A DNA stretch of 64,000 bases from Euphorbia lathyris. Lineage: Eukaryota; Streptophyta; Magnoliopsida; Malpighiales; Euphorbiaceae. The notes below the pieces were generated by a model. The model saw nothing but the letters and a program-made list of their open reading frames with translations, had not been told where the DNA came from and did no database searches. Location of the stretch: the NCBI RefSeq assembly GCF_963576675.1, contig NC_088911.1, positions 62,209,756 to 62,273,755 of the forward strand. Direction: 5' to 3'. The stretch's first letter is position 1, and every line of letters begins with the position of its first letter. The position numbers and the translations under genes are program-made. Positions 34,102 through 45,795 of this stretch are shown here, one piece after another.

Positions 34102-34119
34102 ATAAAGACCATGTGACAT

Positions 34120-36655
34120 TCCAACCCAACATGTTTTGCTTGTTGCTTCTGAATTCCAACTACAATTTCGTTTTTTATTTGGCCTAATTTAAGTCCTACT
34201 CTTTTTTTTTTTTTTTTGTAATGAGAATTTAAGTCCTACTCCTACTACTCCTACATCATCATCTCATTTGGCCTATTGCTAATCAATTCTCATTTATACC
34301 AGGCAGGCAGGCTCCATTCCACAATTATTTCATTTTTCAGTTAGTAAAGATAGAAATTATAACTGTTGAGTTGCTTTCAATTTTTTAATCGCCTGTCACA
34401 TTACCACAATCAATTCTTGTACGCTCAAATCCAGTCCAGTCCAGGCACTAATAACTAACTCCCCATTCCATATTTGTCCTTTTCTTTTTTTTAATCATCC
34501 TCATCTCCCCTTTCTCAAATACTAATTTTTTATTTGGACTAGTTAAGTTAAGACTTCATTTTTCTTTCATATTTTCAATACTTGGTTGAAATGATTAATA
34601 TCTCCAAAACTCTTAATACTTTTCTATAAAACAAGAGATATCAGCTTCCCAGCTGTGACTGGATTTTTCTCATCCCTATGATATACACTATTAACATTGT
34701 GTGCTTGTCTAATATGGCGAGAATCCACCTGAAACACCAAACTCACGAAATACGGTTTAGTAAGGCCAAATGAAACTAACTAAAACTGAGCGAAACTAAG
34801 CAAAAGGAGGGGAAGGAGGCCAATCGACTATAGTGGCGGGTCGATCGCCTATGTGCCCCCCTTTGACTGGTTGACCGGCTGATCAGCCATCGTAAGGGCT
34901 GATCACCAATGTTCCCCCTTTGACTGGTTGATCGGCCGATCACCCATCATAAGGGCTGATGACCCCTCAATGATGGTTGATCACCTCTATTACCCATAAT
35001 GGTTAGGGTTTGTGACTTAGCTTCATTTCTCACTAAAACGCATTCCACTCGGGGATTATGGCATTCGAGAAGCTCTAAAGAAGGGAGCTAGGTTTCATTT
35101 CAAGGGGATTAGATTTTATAACCGACCTTGAGTCAAGACTGAGCATTAGAGAGAGAGAGGAAGGTTGGGTGTTATAGAAAGATAAAGTTTTAGAGAGATA
35201 AAAGCTTAAAGCTGGGGTTTTAAGCGAATTTCAATGATTAAAGGCTTAAGACAGCAAACCAAAAGTGTTTGTTTAGTGTCTCTATAACTTGAATCAACTG
35301 GGAAGTTTGATTTGGGGTTGTGATATCGGAAAAGCAACTTGGTTTAGAGCCTTGAGGTTGTTCAAAAGGGTTATTGGCATTCTTTCGTATGGAGGAATGC
35401 TTCATCATACTCGTGTACATCCTGGAATCATGCTTCAAAGGTAATAAACTCAGGGGTATATAAAATATCATGTTTGTTCATTGTGTATTTGAAGATTTGG
35501 TTTCGTTTTGGCCAAAATTCTAGGAATACTGGAAGAACATTTGATCGCCCATCGCTATGGGCAATGGCCTGTTCATCCGGGCTCCTAGAGGTCGCTCGCC
35601 TGTCAGACATAGGCGATTGGCCACACTTTCATTTTCTCTTTGTCGTTTCTTCGTTTTTGCCCCCCGAAATCCCCCAAATGAGTTTGATTCATGAATTCTA
35701 GTGGGGAAACACAAATCTTGGACTCTTATGGGATGTGTTAAGGAGAAAAAAGCAAGGATAAGTTTGTTTGGTTTCTTAAAAATGTTATTTTATGTACTTT
35801 TAATGTATCCATAACACTAAAAGTTTAGTAGCCTGGCTTTCACCTTTATTTCAATATTCAAAAGGGAACCACATGCCCTTATCATTAGCTTTCTATGTTG
35901 AAATTTGGAAAAGTATCCTCCTTTAAAGTTCTCACACCTTGAATAGTCGGGTTCAAGCTCGTTTATGTCTCAAAATACGTAACCGGGACCAAAATAAAAG
36001 ATATCAGTGAGTAAGAAGGGTCTTAATAGTTTCTTGGTCTTGTGAAAGCCTTCGAAACGACTAATCCATCAGAGAAAATACACGAAAATAAGGAGGAACC
36101 AATCCTGGAGGATATGGATGATCGCCCCTGCGCTATAGGTGATCGACCATCACCCTAAAACTTCAGTTCTTGCTTCATTTTTCCCTCTTCCTATGGTCCA
36201 ATCACCCGATATGTGTTTTGGTCGAGTATGAGATTAATATATACACCCATACATTGGAGGAAGACATGTTTGGACACATCATAACGAATAAAGAGGTAAA
36301 ACTCATTTCTTCACTTTTGCTCATATGGATCATCATCAAAGACTTCCTACACGTGGGTATTCGTGAGAAGTTGATACGAAGATCGCTCCTTACAGTAGTA
36401 GAAAGCTTCAAGCGACATTTCATGTAAAATAACTATTTTGATATCAAATAACAAATATAATTGATCCATGGTTTAAAGGAAGTAAAAAAGTTTAAGAAGA
36501 AGCCTACAAAGAGGTAATGGAGGAAGTCAATAAGGAGGTTGATAAGTTGGCAACTTTTACACTTTCTTAGTGCATGAAAGTATGTTTGCAAGAATGGCCA
36601 ATGATTGCTTTGTCTGTGATATCAAGTGGAAGGTGGACTTGATGAGATAGATGTT
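34120..36655. other. Unassigned repeat-like region with GATC palindromes
   Basis: A T18 run lies at about 34202-34219. From about 34810 to 34990 a ~60-bp unit (CCCCCTTTGACTGGTTGA, GGCTGATC, CATCGTAAGGGCTGAT) occurs twice in tandem with palindromes such as GGCTGATCAGCC. Related GATCGCCC/GGCGATC words recur near 35545-35620 and 36118-36155. Open frames at 35474-35701 and 36170-36427 have no recognisable features. This is probably an unclassified retroelement. Confidence 0.4.
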
Positions 36656-37868
36656 AGGCGAATTCCGCAAGTGCACGGTTCCGCTTGTAGTGATAATAAA
36701 ATATCGTTCCCACAGAGAACGCTGATTGACTACTGTAACGAATTTATTATTAATTCATTTTCTTTTGGTTATAAAAAATAAATAAATAGGTTTGTGAAAT
36801 AGTTTGGTTAAAAATAATAATAAAACTCAAGTTATATTTCTTTGGTTTTGATTTCGTGCATAGCTCGGGATACAAATAAGGTTTTTGGTAAACATAAACC
36901 TATAAATACTTTTCAATCTTACTGTAGTTGTATCAAATAAGAATATTTAATCCAATCTCTCAATCCAGGATTAAAGAACTTAGATGTTTATAGATAAATA
37001 ATCCCAATTCCTCGACCCATCGTAGTGAATTGGAATTAAGAATTAAAAACGAAACATGTGAATGATGTGATACAATTATCCTTTTATGAACTGAATCTCT
37101 TCTAACTTCATAAAATGATAACTATTCCTACGTCTTGCTTATACGGATTTCCCTAGAATATTCGTAAAAGCAGTAATGGAATGAAATAATGAACATAGAA
37201 TAATTTGCATTGGATTGAATTATGTTTTTGATAAACAAGTATTTGACAATTTTGATCATATATCAAAAGTAAAAAATACAGAGAATAAAGACTATAACAG
37301 ATGAGATCCTAGGGGTTGTGAATCCTTTTACTGTATGTAAGGATGTCAAGCCTCTGGTTCATCTTCTTCAATTGTATCTTGTATCTCAAGGAAGTGTATC
37401 TCTCGATCTTGCTTCCTTCAATGATGGAATTAAAGCCTTAGAAATTATTGTATTTTGATAACTTCAGTATATCTCTGAATGCTTCTTGAGAATTTCTGTA
37501 GAATATCAATTTGTATTGTTTTATCTTTTGTATATCTGAATGGAGAGAGGAGCATACTTCTTATAGTGGATGAATGATTGTGTCCTTTCAAGATGATAAC
37601 TCTTCAAGTAGTATTATGAAAAATCACAACTACTGATGAAGAAGAATGATGATTCAGATGGAAGGAGATGCCTTTGTGGTGAAGAATCATGTCCTTTTGT
37701 AGTAAAAATGTTGGTCATAAACAAGACAGGGGTGTTACGTTCATGACTGTGCTTGCTATGCAAAGTTGGTGAGTTTGGTCTATCATGATTGCGATAGATG
37801 ATTCTTGCTAACTGGTGAGTTTTTCGAGCATGTCACTTTCATGACAGGTAGGTCGCGAACGTGACAGT
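36656..37868. other. Unassigned, possible LTR-type sequence
   Basis: It begins TGTTAGGCGAATTCCGCAAG with GTGCACGGTTCCGC, a word seen in dispersed plant repeats, and ends at the Copia-A insertion. No paired terminus or coding region was found. Confidence 0.3.
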
Positions 37869-39699
37869 TGTTGGGGTTTAGTGTCCTATAGACAATTGTT
37901 CTAGGATATAAACCTGCTGTAAATGAATTGTTCTTTATGTCATTTGTTTTAATGAGATATGGTTACATAACTATATAAAGACATCTACTTTTAAAGAACT
38001 AAATAAGTCTAAATAAAAGGAAACCCCTAAGTTTATTTAAAGTGATTATAAAGTGTTCATACAAGCATGAAGTGAGACGAAACATTATAATAAACTAATA
38101 AACTTAAAACCACCCCAAGTCAAGTGATATGTTTTGAATAGGGATTGACATAACACTGTTGAGACTTGCATGTAACAATGTTTTCTGTCGAAACAGAGAG
38201 CTGATCTCACAAGCTTCATATATGCAGATATCTAGACAGTTACATGGATCCAATGAAAAGGGTTCACTAGGATTGGGGACCCGACTTGAGATAACAGGAT
38301 GGGTAGATTCATCCTTGTCACCTGTTCATCTCATTGGTATTAATAGGTACAAGTAATCCTCAGACTCAAAAGAATGTTAATTAGTGATTCTGGATTATGG
38401 AATGTGATGCTTTGATCCTGTTGTAACACGATCCATAACAGGGATGACTCTGGGGTGTGTACGGCAGATGTTGGGTATCACATGAAGTAATTGCAGGATA
38501 GTTAACATTGGATTGAGCATTTGTCACTCCTGATAAATAGGAGATACGTCCAAGGATCAGTTGTGGAATACTTAACTCTAAATCCTTACAAGGTGATAGC
38601 TTAAGACTTGAAATGCAGATTTCACTTAACCTATCTAATTTGAGTTAACTCGGCCTGTACAAGTAAAACGAACGTCTCGCTATATATGACTTGACATCAT
38701 CCATAGTCATAAGATTCTGTTCAAGGATGTAGTTGATGAAGGACCGAATTATACTGTAACTAATACGGAAAGGTCAACGACAGAATCAACATGTCTTCTT
38801 ATAGCTCTGGGGGAATGTTTCGGATCTGCCAATCACAGTTCGCGTACTCATTCCGTTATACAAAGAGGGAATATAATTCTGAGGAATTAATTTAATAGTT
38901 GTATACGGCTAGAAGCAATAAGAACCTAATGGGTCACACATAAGACTTGGAGCCCAAAAGAGAAACAAATGTTAATTAATTGACGGAAGACCAACTGGGT
39001 CCACTAAGGCCCAGTAAATAGGGGGCCGATTTCTATGTGTCAAAACACATAAGAAATTAATTTAATTTTAACAATTATAATTAGATTATGATTCTGAATT
39101 AAATTAATTATAGGATAAATAAGTTAGGAAGTTTAATGAGATTAAATTACTTCTGATTATTATCCTATTAATAAGTTATTATTATCTTTATATTCAGATA
39201 TAATTATAGATAATAATAATAAGAGTTTTATTCCGAATTAAATTCTTATTCAGTAACCTAATTCTATCTGACTAGGGTTTAGTTGGAAGAGGTTATATAA
39301 ACCCCCCTTTAGTGTGAATTTCGATATACACATACCAACCCGGGAGAGAGAAAAATCGACCCCTACTGTAGTGGATCAATTCTTCACCGCTTGCTTCCGA
39401 TCAATCGATTTTCATCTCTTTCTTTTGCTCTTTGATCTTGTGTTGATTAATTAGAGGCAATCTACTTTGATTGCTATTTTACGGTTGAGTTCTAACTTCG
39501 TTTGAATTGTGTTTTTGTTTTGTGCTCGTGAACTCGGAGTAAGAGTTGAGGGCACTTCGATTGCAACAATAGATAGATCTTCGAAAGGTATTTCCTTCTA
39601 TCCCTCTTTATATGAAATAACGATTAACGGATCTTGGTTAAAGGAAATAGGTTAAAAATTTTATATTTCCGCTGCCAAACGTTTGCCTATTTTCCTTCA
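37869..39699 (+). repeat. Copia-A 5' LTR
   Basis: TGTTGGGGTTTAGTG... to ...TATTTTCCTTCA, 1831 bp, directly followed by the primer binding site. A TATA box (GGTTATATAAACC at about 39291-39303) marks the U3/R border. A splice-donor-like GAAAG/GTATTT stands at 39587/39588 in U5. The 3' LTR is outside the window, so ends rest on TG/CA, the primer site and resemblance to Copia LTRs. Confidence 0.75.
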
Positions 39700-39700
39700 G

Positions 39701-39713
39701 TGGTATCAGAGCC
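39701..39713 (+). other. Copia-A primer binding site
   Basis: TGGTATCAGAGCC, a perfect match to the tRNA-iMet-type site used by plant Copia elements, two bases after the LTR end. Confidence 0.9.
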
Positions 39714-40069
39714 TGCGTTAAATCCGTTATTTCATATATGAAAATTAAAAGGTTTTTTCAATCAGATTGAATAAATATTTATTGTTAGGTTAATTGATGA
39801 AATTGTTTTGATTAATTAATCTAAAGATAAATAAGTTTTAATTAATTATTAATTAAAATTGATTATGCAAAGGCTCTTAATTAATTTGGTTGATAATCAT
39901 TGTAACAAAAACTTGAGGTTTTATAGTTAGAATAATAAAAGTTGTTTTATCGATTCTAAAGATAAAACAGAAATTTTTGAAAGTTTATGATGTTCTGAAA
40001 ACTGTTTTAAAATCATTTTAAAACAAAAGTATAAATATATGATTTAAAATAAAAATAAAATAAAATAGC

Positions 40070-40212
40070 AGCTCGGGTTTTCTGTCGCAAGGCAGAAACC
40101 CGAGCTACCCATAACGCTGGGTTACTGCCTCGCGGCAACAACCCAGGAGCAGAGAGCGGCTGCTGCCGCAAGGGCAGCAGCGTGCCTGCTGCTGCTGCCA
40201 AAAGGCAGCAGC
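40070..40212 (+). other. Copia-A leader: four consecutive hairpins
   Basis: A GC-rich island in an AT-rich leader contains four adjacent stem-loops. The first has arms 40070-40084 / 40093-40106 (AGCTCGGGTTT...). The second has arms 40117-40123 / 40140-40146 (CTGGGTT/AACCCAG) with an inner TGCC/GGCA stem. The third has arms 40159-40167 / 40173-40181 (GCTGCTGCC/GGCAGCAGC). The fourth has arms 40191-40199 / 40204-40212 (same 9-bp stem, AAAA loop). They lie about 370 nt after the primer site, where retroelement packaging or dimerisation signals are expected. No protein is likely to be encoded here. Confidence 0.75.
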
Positions 40213-41074
40213 GGCGCGTGGTGGGTCGGGTCGTCTATCGGCCTGACCCGACAACTGTTGATTTTTAAAAATTATTTTTAAAAATTATTTATTTTAAATA
40301 TAGATATATTTATATGTTTTTAGAAATAAAATGGTTTTATGTTTTTTATTATCAAATAAAAGAATTTGTTTAAAAGTTTGTTTTACTTATTATTTGATAT
40401 TTGTAAATCAAAGTTGTTAAATGAATTAAAACAAATTAATTGGGATATGCATAATAAAAGATTTTGTATAGTTATATTAATCTAATATGTAATTGTTACA
40501 GTTTGATTAGATTAGATATAAAAGATACAAAGTTGACAGAATTAAAATTGGATGAAAGTTAATTTGACAAGTTAATGTGATTAACTTAAATATTACATAA
40601 ATAATTTATGTAATCAACCAATTAAATTTATTTAATTGAGTCTATGCATGTTTGGAGTTATGGACATATTTGGACCCTCTTTTAGTCTTTTGGTATTTTT
40701 GAAATAGGACCTGCGTGTCTTGCCTATCTACTATCTATTGTAATTTCTTCTCTCATCTAATTCCCTTCAAATTAGTTGAAGTTTTCTTAAGTAGTATAGA
40801 AATTAATATTGATGTAATTTCAAGGCGCCATGGAGAAGACGGATGACCTAAAGAGAAATATGTAATGGTTAGTATTTTCCTAGGTTTGACCTTTTATTCC
40901 GTTTCTAGCTCAACAGAATAATTTAGATAATATGTCCATAACACCAATGTAAATTGTATGTGTCTGATAAAAATCCCTCGCTGATTAAAAGTTAAGTAAA
41001 TAAGCAAGTTATTAAAATCGGTTGCCCCTCCCTAATATTATAATTCAGCCGCAGTACTAGGGGCCTTTGGGTTG

Positions 41075-41345
41075 TTGAGCAAACTCAAGCTCGGGGTCTT
41101 ATGGTAACACCTGAATTATCGAAAATCGTTTTCACGAATATGGGGTAATACTTAAATTATATTATGATAATTGGATGAGCAAACTCATGTTGTTATAAAC
41201 TAATGGGCAATATGGTTGAGATTAATATGAATGCATATTAGTTACTAATGTGGTTAGTAACCAATAACCTAGGAATCACATTGTTGATGTGATTGATTAC
41301 ATGAATCTACCTAACAAATGAGACTAGCTTGTTGAGCAAACTCAA
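41075..41345 (+). other. Copia-A leader: three GAG-CAAA-CTC hairpins
   Basis: The same small hairpin with loop CAAA occurs three times: TTGAGCAAACTCAA at 41075-41088, ATGAGCAAACTCAT at 41175-41188 and TTGAGCAAACTCAA at 41332-41345. The second copy has a compensated terminal pair (T-A changed to A-T). Between them lie two more perfect hairpins, GTTACTAA/TTAGTAAC (41241-41261) and ATCACA/TGTGAT (41275-41293). Confidence 0.7.
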
Positions 41346-41559
41346 GGTGAAATTTCAGGAGTTAGGATCCTAGCTCACTAAAGGATTTGTGAAATTCTTC
41401 GAATTAATATGGAGGGCTATTAATTTGGCAAAATAGTGGGAGCAATTTAAAATGAAATTAAAAGACCTATAATTTTAGATTGATATACTTTAAAGCAAAT
41501 GAATAACATAAGTTTACTCTTTCTCACTCTCAGGTTTAAATTAAAACACTCGTAAAATC

Positions 41560-43693
41560 ATGGCTAAAACCAGTCTGCAAAATATACTTACTGATAACAA
41601 GTTGAACGGTTCAAACTTCAGCGACTGGTATTGCAATCTCAAAATCGTTTTGAAGTTCGATAAGATAGGGTATGTACTTGATACATCGATACCCCGGCTG
41701 ATGATGCTCCCATCAAAGAGATCGATGCTCACCAGAAGCATAAGGCTGATGACAATCATGCGGGATGCATCATACTTGCATCGATGACACCGGAATTGCA
41801 GAGGCAATATGAGGAAATGGATGCCTATTCCATCATCATGCACCTGAAGGAGTTGTTTGGGAAACAAACTCGGTGCGAATGCTACGAGATATCAAAACTG
41901 TTATATCGTTGCAGGATGCAAGAGGGCACATCTGTGATGACACATTGTGTTAAGATGATTGGCTTTATTACCAAGCTTTCTAGTATTGGATTTGCGATGG
42001 ATCATGAACTAAGTGTGGACTCACTTCTTCAATCCCTCCCAGAGAGTTATTCACAGTTCATCATGAACTACCAAATGAATGACTTGCATACCTCTCTTGA
42101 AGAGCTTGCAAACATGCTCAAGACAGTTGAGCCCAATATGAAGAAAGACAAGGCAATACCGACTCTTGTCATAGAGGGATCAAAGAAGAGGAAAGGGAAC
42201 CCTCCAAATCCTAAACATCCCAAGAAAGGCAAGAGGGCCATGCCCACTAAGGGGAAGCAAGTGAAGAAGCCCAAAGGAGAGTGCCACTTTTGTGGTAAAG
42301 ACGGGCATTGGAGAAGGAACTGCAAGGAGTACCTAGCATCCCTCAAGAAGGGAAAAGATGGTGCTTCAACATCTGGTATGTTCTATATTGAAATAAATAC
42401 AATTTCACAGTCTGAATCTTGGGTATTAGATACCGGATGTGGATCTCATATTTGTATGAATATGCATGGACTAAAACGAACTAAGGAATTGAAGAAAGGA
42501 GGCATAAACTTGCGAGTTGGAAATGGAGTAAGAGTTACCGCGCTCGCAATTGGAGATTATGTTTTAAGTTTTCCCTCTGGGCTTGTAATAGAATTAAGGA
42601 ATTGTTTGTATGTTCCAGAGATGTCCAGAAACATTATTTCTATTAGCTGTCTTGTTGACGACGACTTTCATATTTCAATAAAGAACAAAGATTGTGAGTT
42701 TTATAGAAATGAGATTTTCTATTTTCTAGGAATATCATTAAATGGGATTTATGTGTTAGATGATAAAATTTCTGTATTCGCAATTGATACCAAAAGACAT
42801 AAGCTAGATAATTCAACTTACTTGTGGCATTGTCGTTTAGGCCATATTAACAAAAGACGCATGCTTAAGCTACATCAAGATGGGCTTATAGATTCAATTG
42901 ATTGTGAATCATTGGAAACATGCGAAGCGTGTTTAAAAGGAAAAATGACAAAGACACCCTTTAGCAATAAAGGTGAGCGTGTATCAGACACTCTAGGATT
43001 AATACATTCGGATGTATGTGGTCCTATGTCAGTCCAAGCAAGAGGAGGATTCAGATACTTCATTAGCTTCATAGATGACCATTCTAGATATGGTTATGTT
43101 TATTTAATGAAGCACAAGTCAGAAGCTTTTGAGAAATTCAAATGCTTCAAGAATGAAGTAGAAAATCGAACAGGAAAGAAAATTAAGATACTTCGATCTG
43201 ATCGAGGTGGTGAATATCTTTCAGATGATTTTCTGAGTTATCTAACTGAATGTGGGATATGCTCACAATGGACACCTTCTTATACACCACAACACAATGG
43301 TGTATCCGAAAGGAGAAACCATACCTTATTAGATATGGTACGATCCATGATGAGCACATCGTTACTTCCAAAGACATTCTGGGGCTATGCCTTAGAAACT
43401 GCCCTTTTTACCCTAAATTGAGTACCAACTAAGTCCGCCAGTTCCACACCATATGAATTGTTCATTGGTATGAAACCTATATTTTCATTCATGAGAATAT
43501 GGGGTTGTTCAGCATTCGTCAAACGTATAGCATCAGAGAAATTGGATGCTAAATCTGACAAATGTTTCTTCATAGGATACCCTAAGGAAACTTTGGGGTA
43601 TTACTTCTATCATCCAGATGATCAGAAAGTAATAGTATCCAAGCATGCAGTGTTCATAGAGAAAGAGTTTCTTGAAGAAACACAAACGGAAAG
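41560..43693 (+). pseudogene. Copia-A gag and pol, first part
   Basis: Gag starts at ATG 41560 (KLNGSNFSDWYCNLKIVLKF). A frameshift near 41690 is followed by the capsid region read from 41784 and a zinc knuckle CHFCGKDGHWRRNC. In the same frame follow the protease (LDTGCGSHICMN), GAG-pre-integrase (LWHCRLGHINKRRM), and integrase with HSDVCGP, DDHSRYGYVY, RSDRGGEY and HNGVSERRNHTLLDM. A TGA at 43419-43421 interrupts integrase. The frame resumes with SFMRIWGCSAFVKR and GYPKETLGYYFYHP. It is broken at 43694 by Copia-B. The protein would form and process virus-like particles if intact. Confidence 0.9.
43689..43693. repeat. Target site duplication of Copia-B (left)
   Basis: GAAAG, repeated at 52265-52269 outside the other LTR. 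The host frame of Copia-A continues on both sides. Confidence 0.93.
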
Positions 43694-45379
43694 TGTTGGT
43701 GTGCCCTAGTTCTTAGGCATTGGTTCATGTATATTGTATTATGCTTTTGATTATTCTTGCATAGATACACTATTTGTGTTACATTAATAAAGGCATTAAT
43801 CTAGTTCATTTATATCTTGTGCTATAATATGAATAGAGAATCCATTGATTGACAATCGTAAAACCATATCCCAAGTCTATTCTATCATGGGAATAATTAG
43901 GACCACAGACTTGTATATTCGACGACTATATGGTAGTAATTGATACTAGCCATAGCACTTGATAAGTCAGTTGTGAATATGGGTACATGTTGTATACATG
44001 TGACTGGATCGATCCGCCCGAGAAAACTACATGGTGGTTGTGTCATTAGTTTTCTTAAGTAGGTCTCTAACTATCTTCAGACCAGATTTCATTATAATAT
44101 CAATATGGGATCCGGTTCACTTTGACATACGCCTAACAGGTCTGTAACAGGATGCTAAATACGGGTATGATTGGGTGAACAAGTGAACACGTTGGTATTG
44201 ATATTGAAGTGATGGAATTACCACTCATGTAATAGTGAGATGATATCACAGGCCACTTGATAAGTGAGATTGATAAGTGTGTGGCCACACCCTGATAAGC
44301 AGTTTACTTATCTGTTTCATCAATCTACTTAAGATCAAGAAATATCATAAACATCAGAGAGGATGACATCCGCCATGCCTCTAGTTTATAATATCGATGT
44401 CAAATGGTAAAAGAAGTTAAGAGATAACTACAGGGTCTCTGCATCTTTAGACTGCTGAAACTCTGTCTTGGTTAGGGGCAGTAATGGTTTGCTAGAACCC
44501 ACTTACTGTCTGTGGGCCGTGAGCCCACTGCTAGCTAAGGACAGTCCCATAGGATCGTGCACATCGAACATCTGAGTTAGAACTTATAGAACGGTACATT
44601 GGAGAGATGAAATTGATTAATTGATTGATAGTAAAATATCAAGGTAATTAATTGGTGGTTAATTAATTGATTAATTGATACTTTGTATCAAGGTAATTGA
44701 TTAATGGTCTTAAGTGTTGAGTATTTAATTGATTAATTAGTTTACGGGATGTAATTAATTAATTTGTAAATTAATGAAATTGCATTCGGTGAATAATTAA
44801 TTAAACTAATACGTTGATTTATTAATTAGTGTTGTTTGTTTAATTGGAGTAATTAAATTTAATCTAATCATAATTAATTGCATAGAATAAATATTATTGG
44901 TATTTATTTATGTAATTAGATTAGGATTGGATTAGTTTTGTAATTAACCAATTAACCCTAAACCAATTAGGTTTAGGAATACACTATATATATATATAAA
45001 TTAAAACATAAAACCCTAAGACATACATACATCATATTCGGCCACCATACACAATTGATTCGGCCACTACAATTAGAAAGTGGAGAAATCTTTTGTAAAA
45101 TATCACAATCTCTCCAGTTCTTCCTCCGTTCTTCGGCTAGCACCGGTTCTAGCTCGATAGCTGTTCGTGCACCTGACTACGGAGATTTTACTACTTTGTG
45201 GATTCTTCAGCCGTCTCTAGAAGAGACAGTCCGGGTAAGTTTTTATCCTTAAACGGATCCAAAAAGGTTTTATTCAATTAATGGTTAACGGACAAAGATC
45301 AAACTAAAGGGATTAGAAATAAATTTTGAACCGCAATTCCGCTACGCTACAGTTGATTAACTGGCTATAATCCCTAACA
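43694..45379 (+). repeat. Copia-B 5' LTR
   Basis: TGTTGGTGTGCCC... to ...TAATCCCTAACA. The TATA-type run CTATATATATATATAAATTA is at about 44985-45003. A consensus splice donor CCGG/GTAAGT is at 45234/45235 in U5. A 65-codon frame (45055-45252) recurs in the other LTR and reflects transcribed LTR, not a gene. Confidence 0.93.
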
Positions 45380-45380
45380 G

Positions 45381-45393
45381 TGGTATCAGAGCC
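45381..45393 (+). other. Copia-B primer binding site
   Basis: TGGTATCAGAGCC, perfect tRNA-iMet-type site two bases after the LTR end. Confidence 0.93.
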
Positions 45394-45649
45394 ATGGTTT
45401 AGTCCGTTTTGATTGATTGAAAATTAATAAGATTTGGTTTTTATTATTTTTTCCAAATCAGTTTTGAAAATTCCTATTAATTCCTCGTGTAGAAATTGTG
45501 CTAGGAATTTTTCTTTTTTTTTCCTGTCTGTATTTTGTATTATTTGGTTCTGAAATTATTTTTGAAATAATTGAAAATTAAATAAATAAATAAAAATACA
45601 GCAGCAATTTTTAAACAGAAAAGAGAAAAAAAAATAGATTCGGACACGG

Positions 45650-45795
45650 AACAGTAGTCACGGGACTGCTGTCCGCGAACAGCAGCCCCGCGGCTGCTGT
45701 TGGGCGGACAGCGGCACTGCTGCTGTCCTCCAGGCGGCAGCCACGAGGCTGCTGCCCGCGGACAGCAGCCCCGTCGCTGTCCCGAGTCTGTTGAA
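45650..45795 (+). other. Copia-B leader: GC-rich hairpin island
   Basis: Overlapping inverted repeats built from CTGCTG and CAGCAG words occur here: CTGCTGT/ACAGCAG, CAGCAGCC/GGCTGCTG, GCAGCC/GGCTGC with loop ACGA, and GGCTGCTG/CAGCAGCC with loop CCCGCGGA. The position, about 270 nt after the primer site, and base composition match the hairpin array in the Copia-A leader, although the sequences do not align outside the stems. Several stems are mutually exclusive, so alternative folds are likely. Confidence 0.65.

Noticed and set aside
40013..40201. Minus-strand 62-codon frame over the GC-rich island
   Set aside because: It translates the hairpin repeats in the Copia-A leader and has no start context or homology.
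45055..45252. 65-codon ORF repeated at 51941-52138 as a conserved small gene
   Set aside because: It is identical because both copies lie in the LTRs of Copia-B. It spans the putative splice donor and has no domain.
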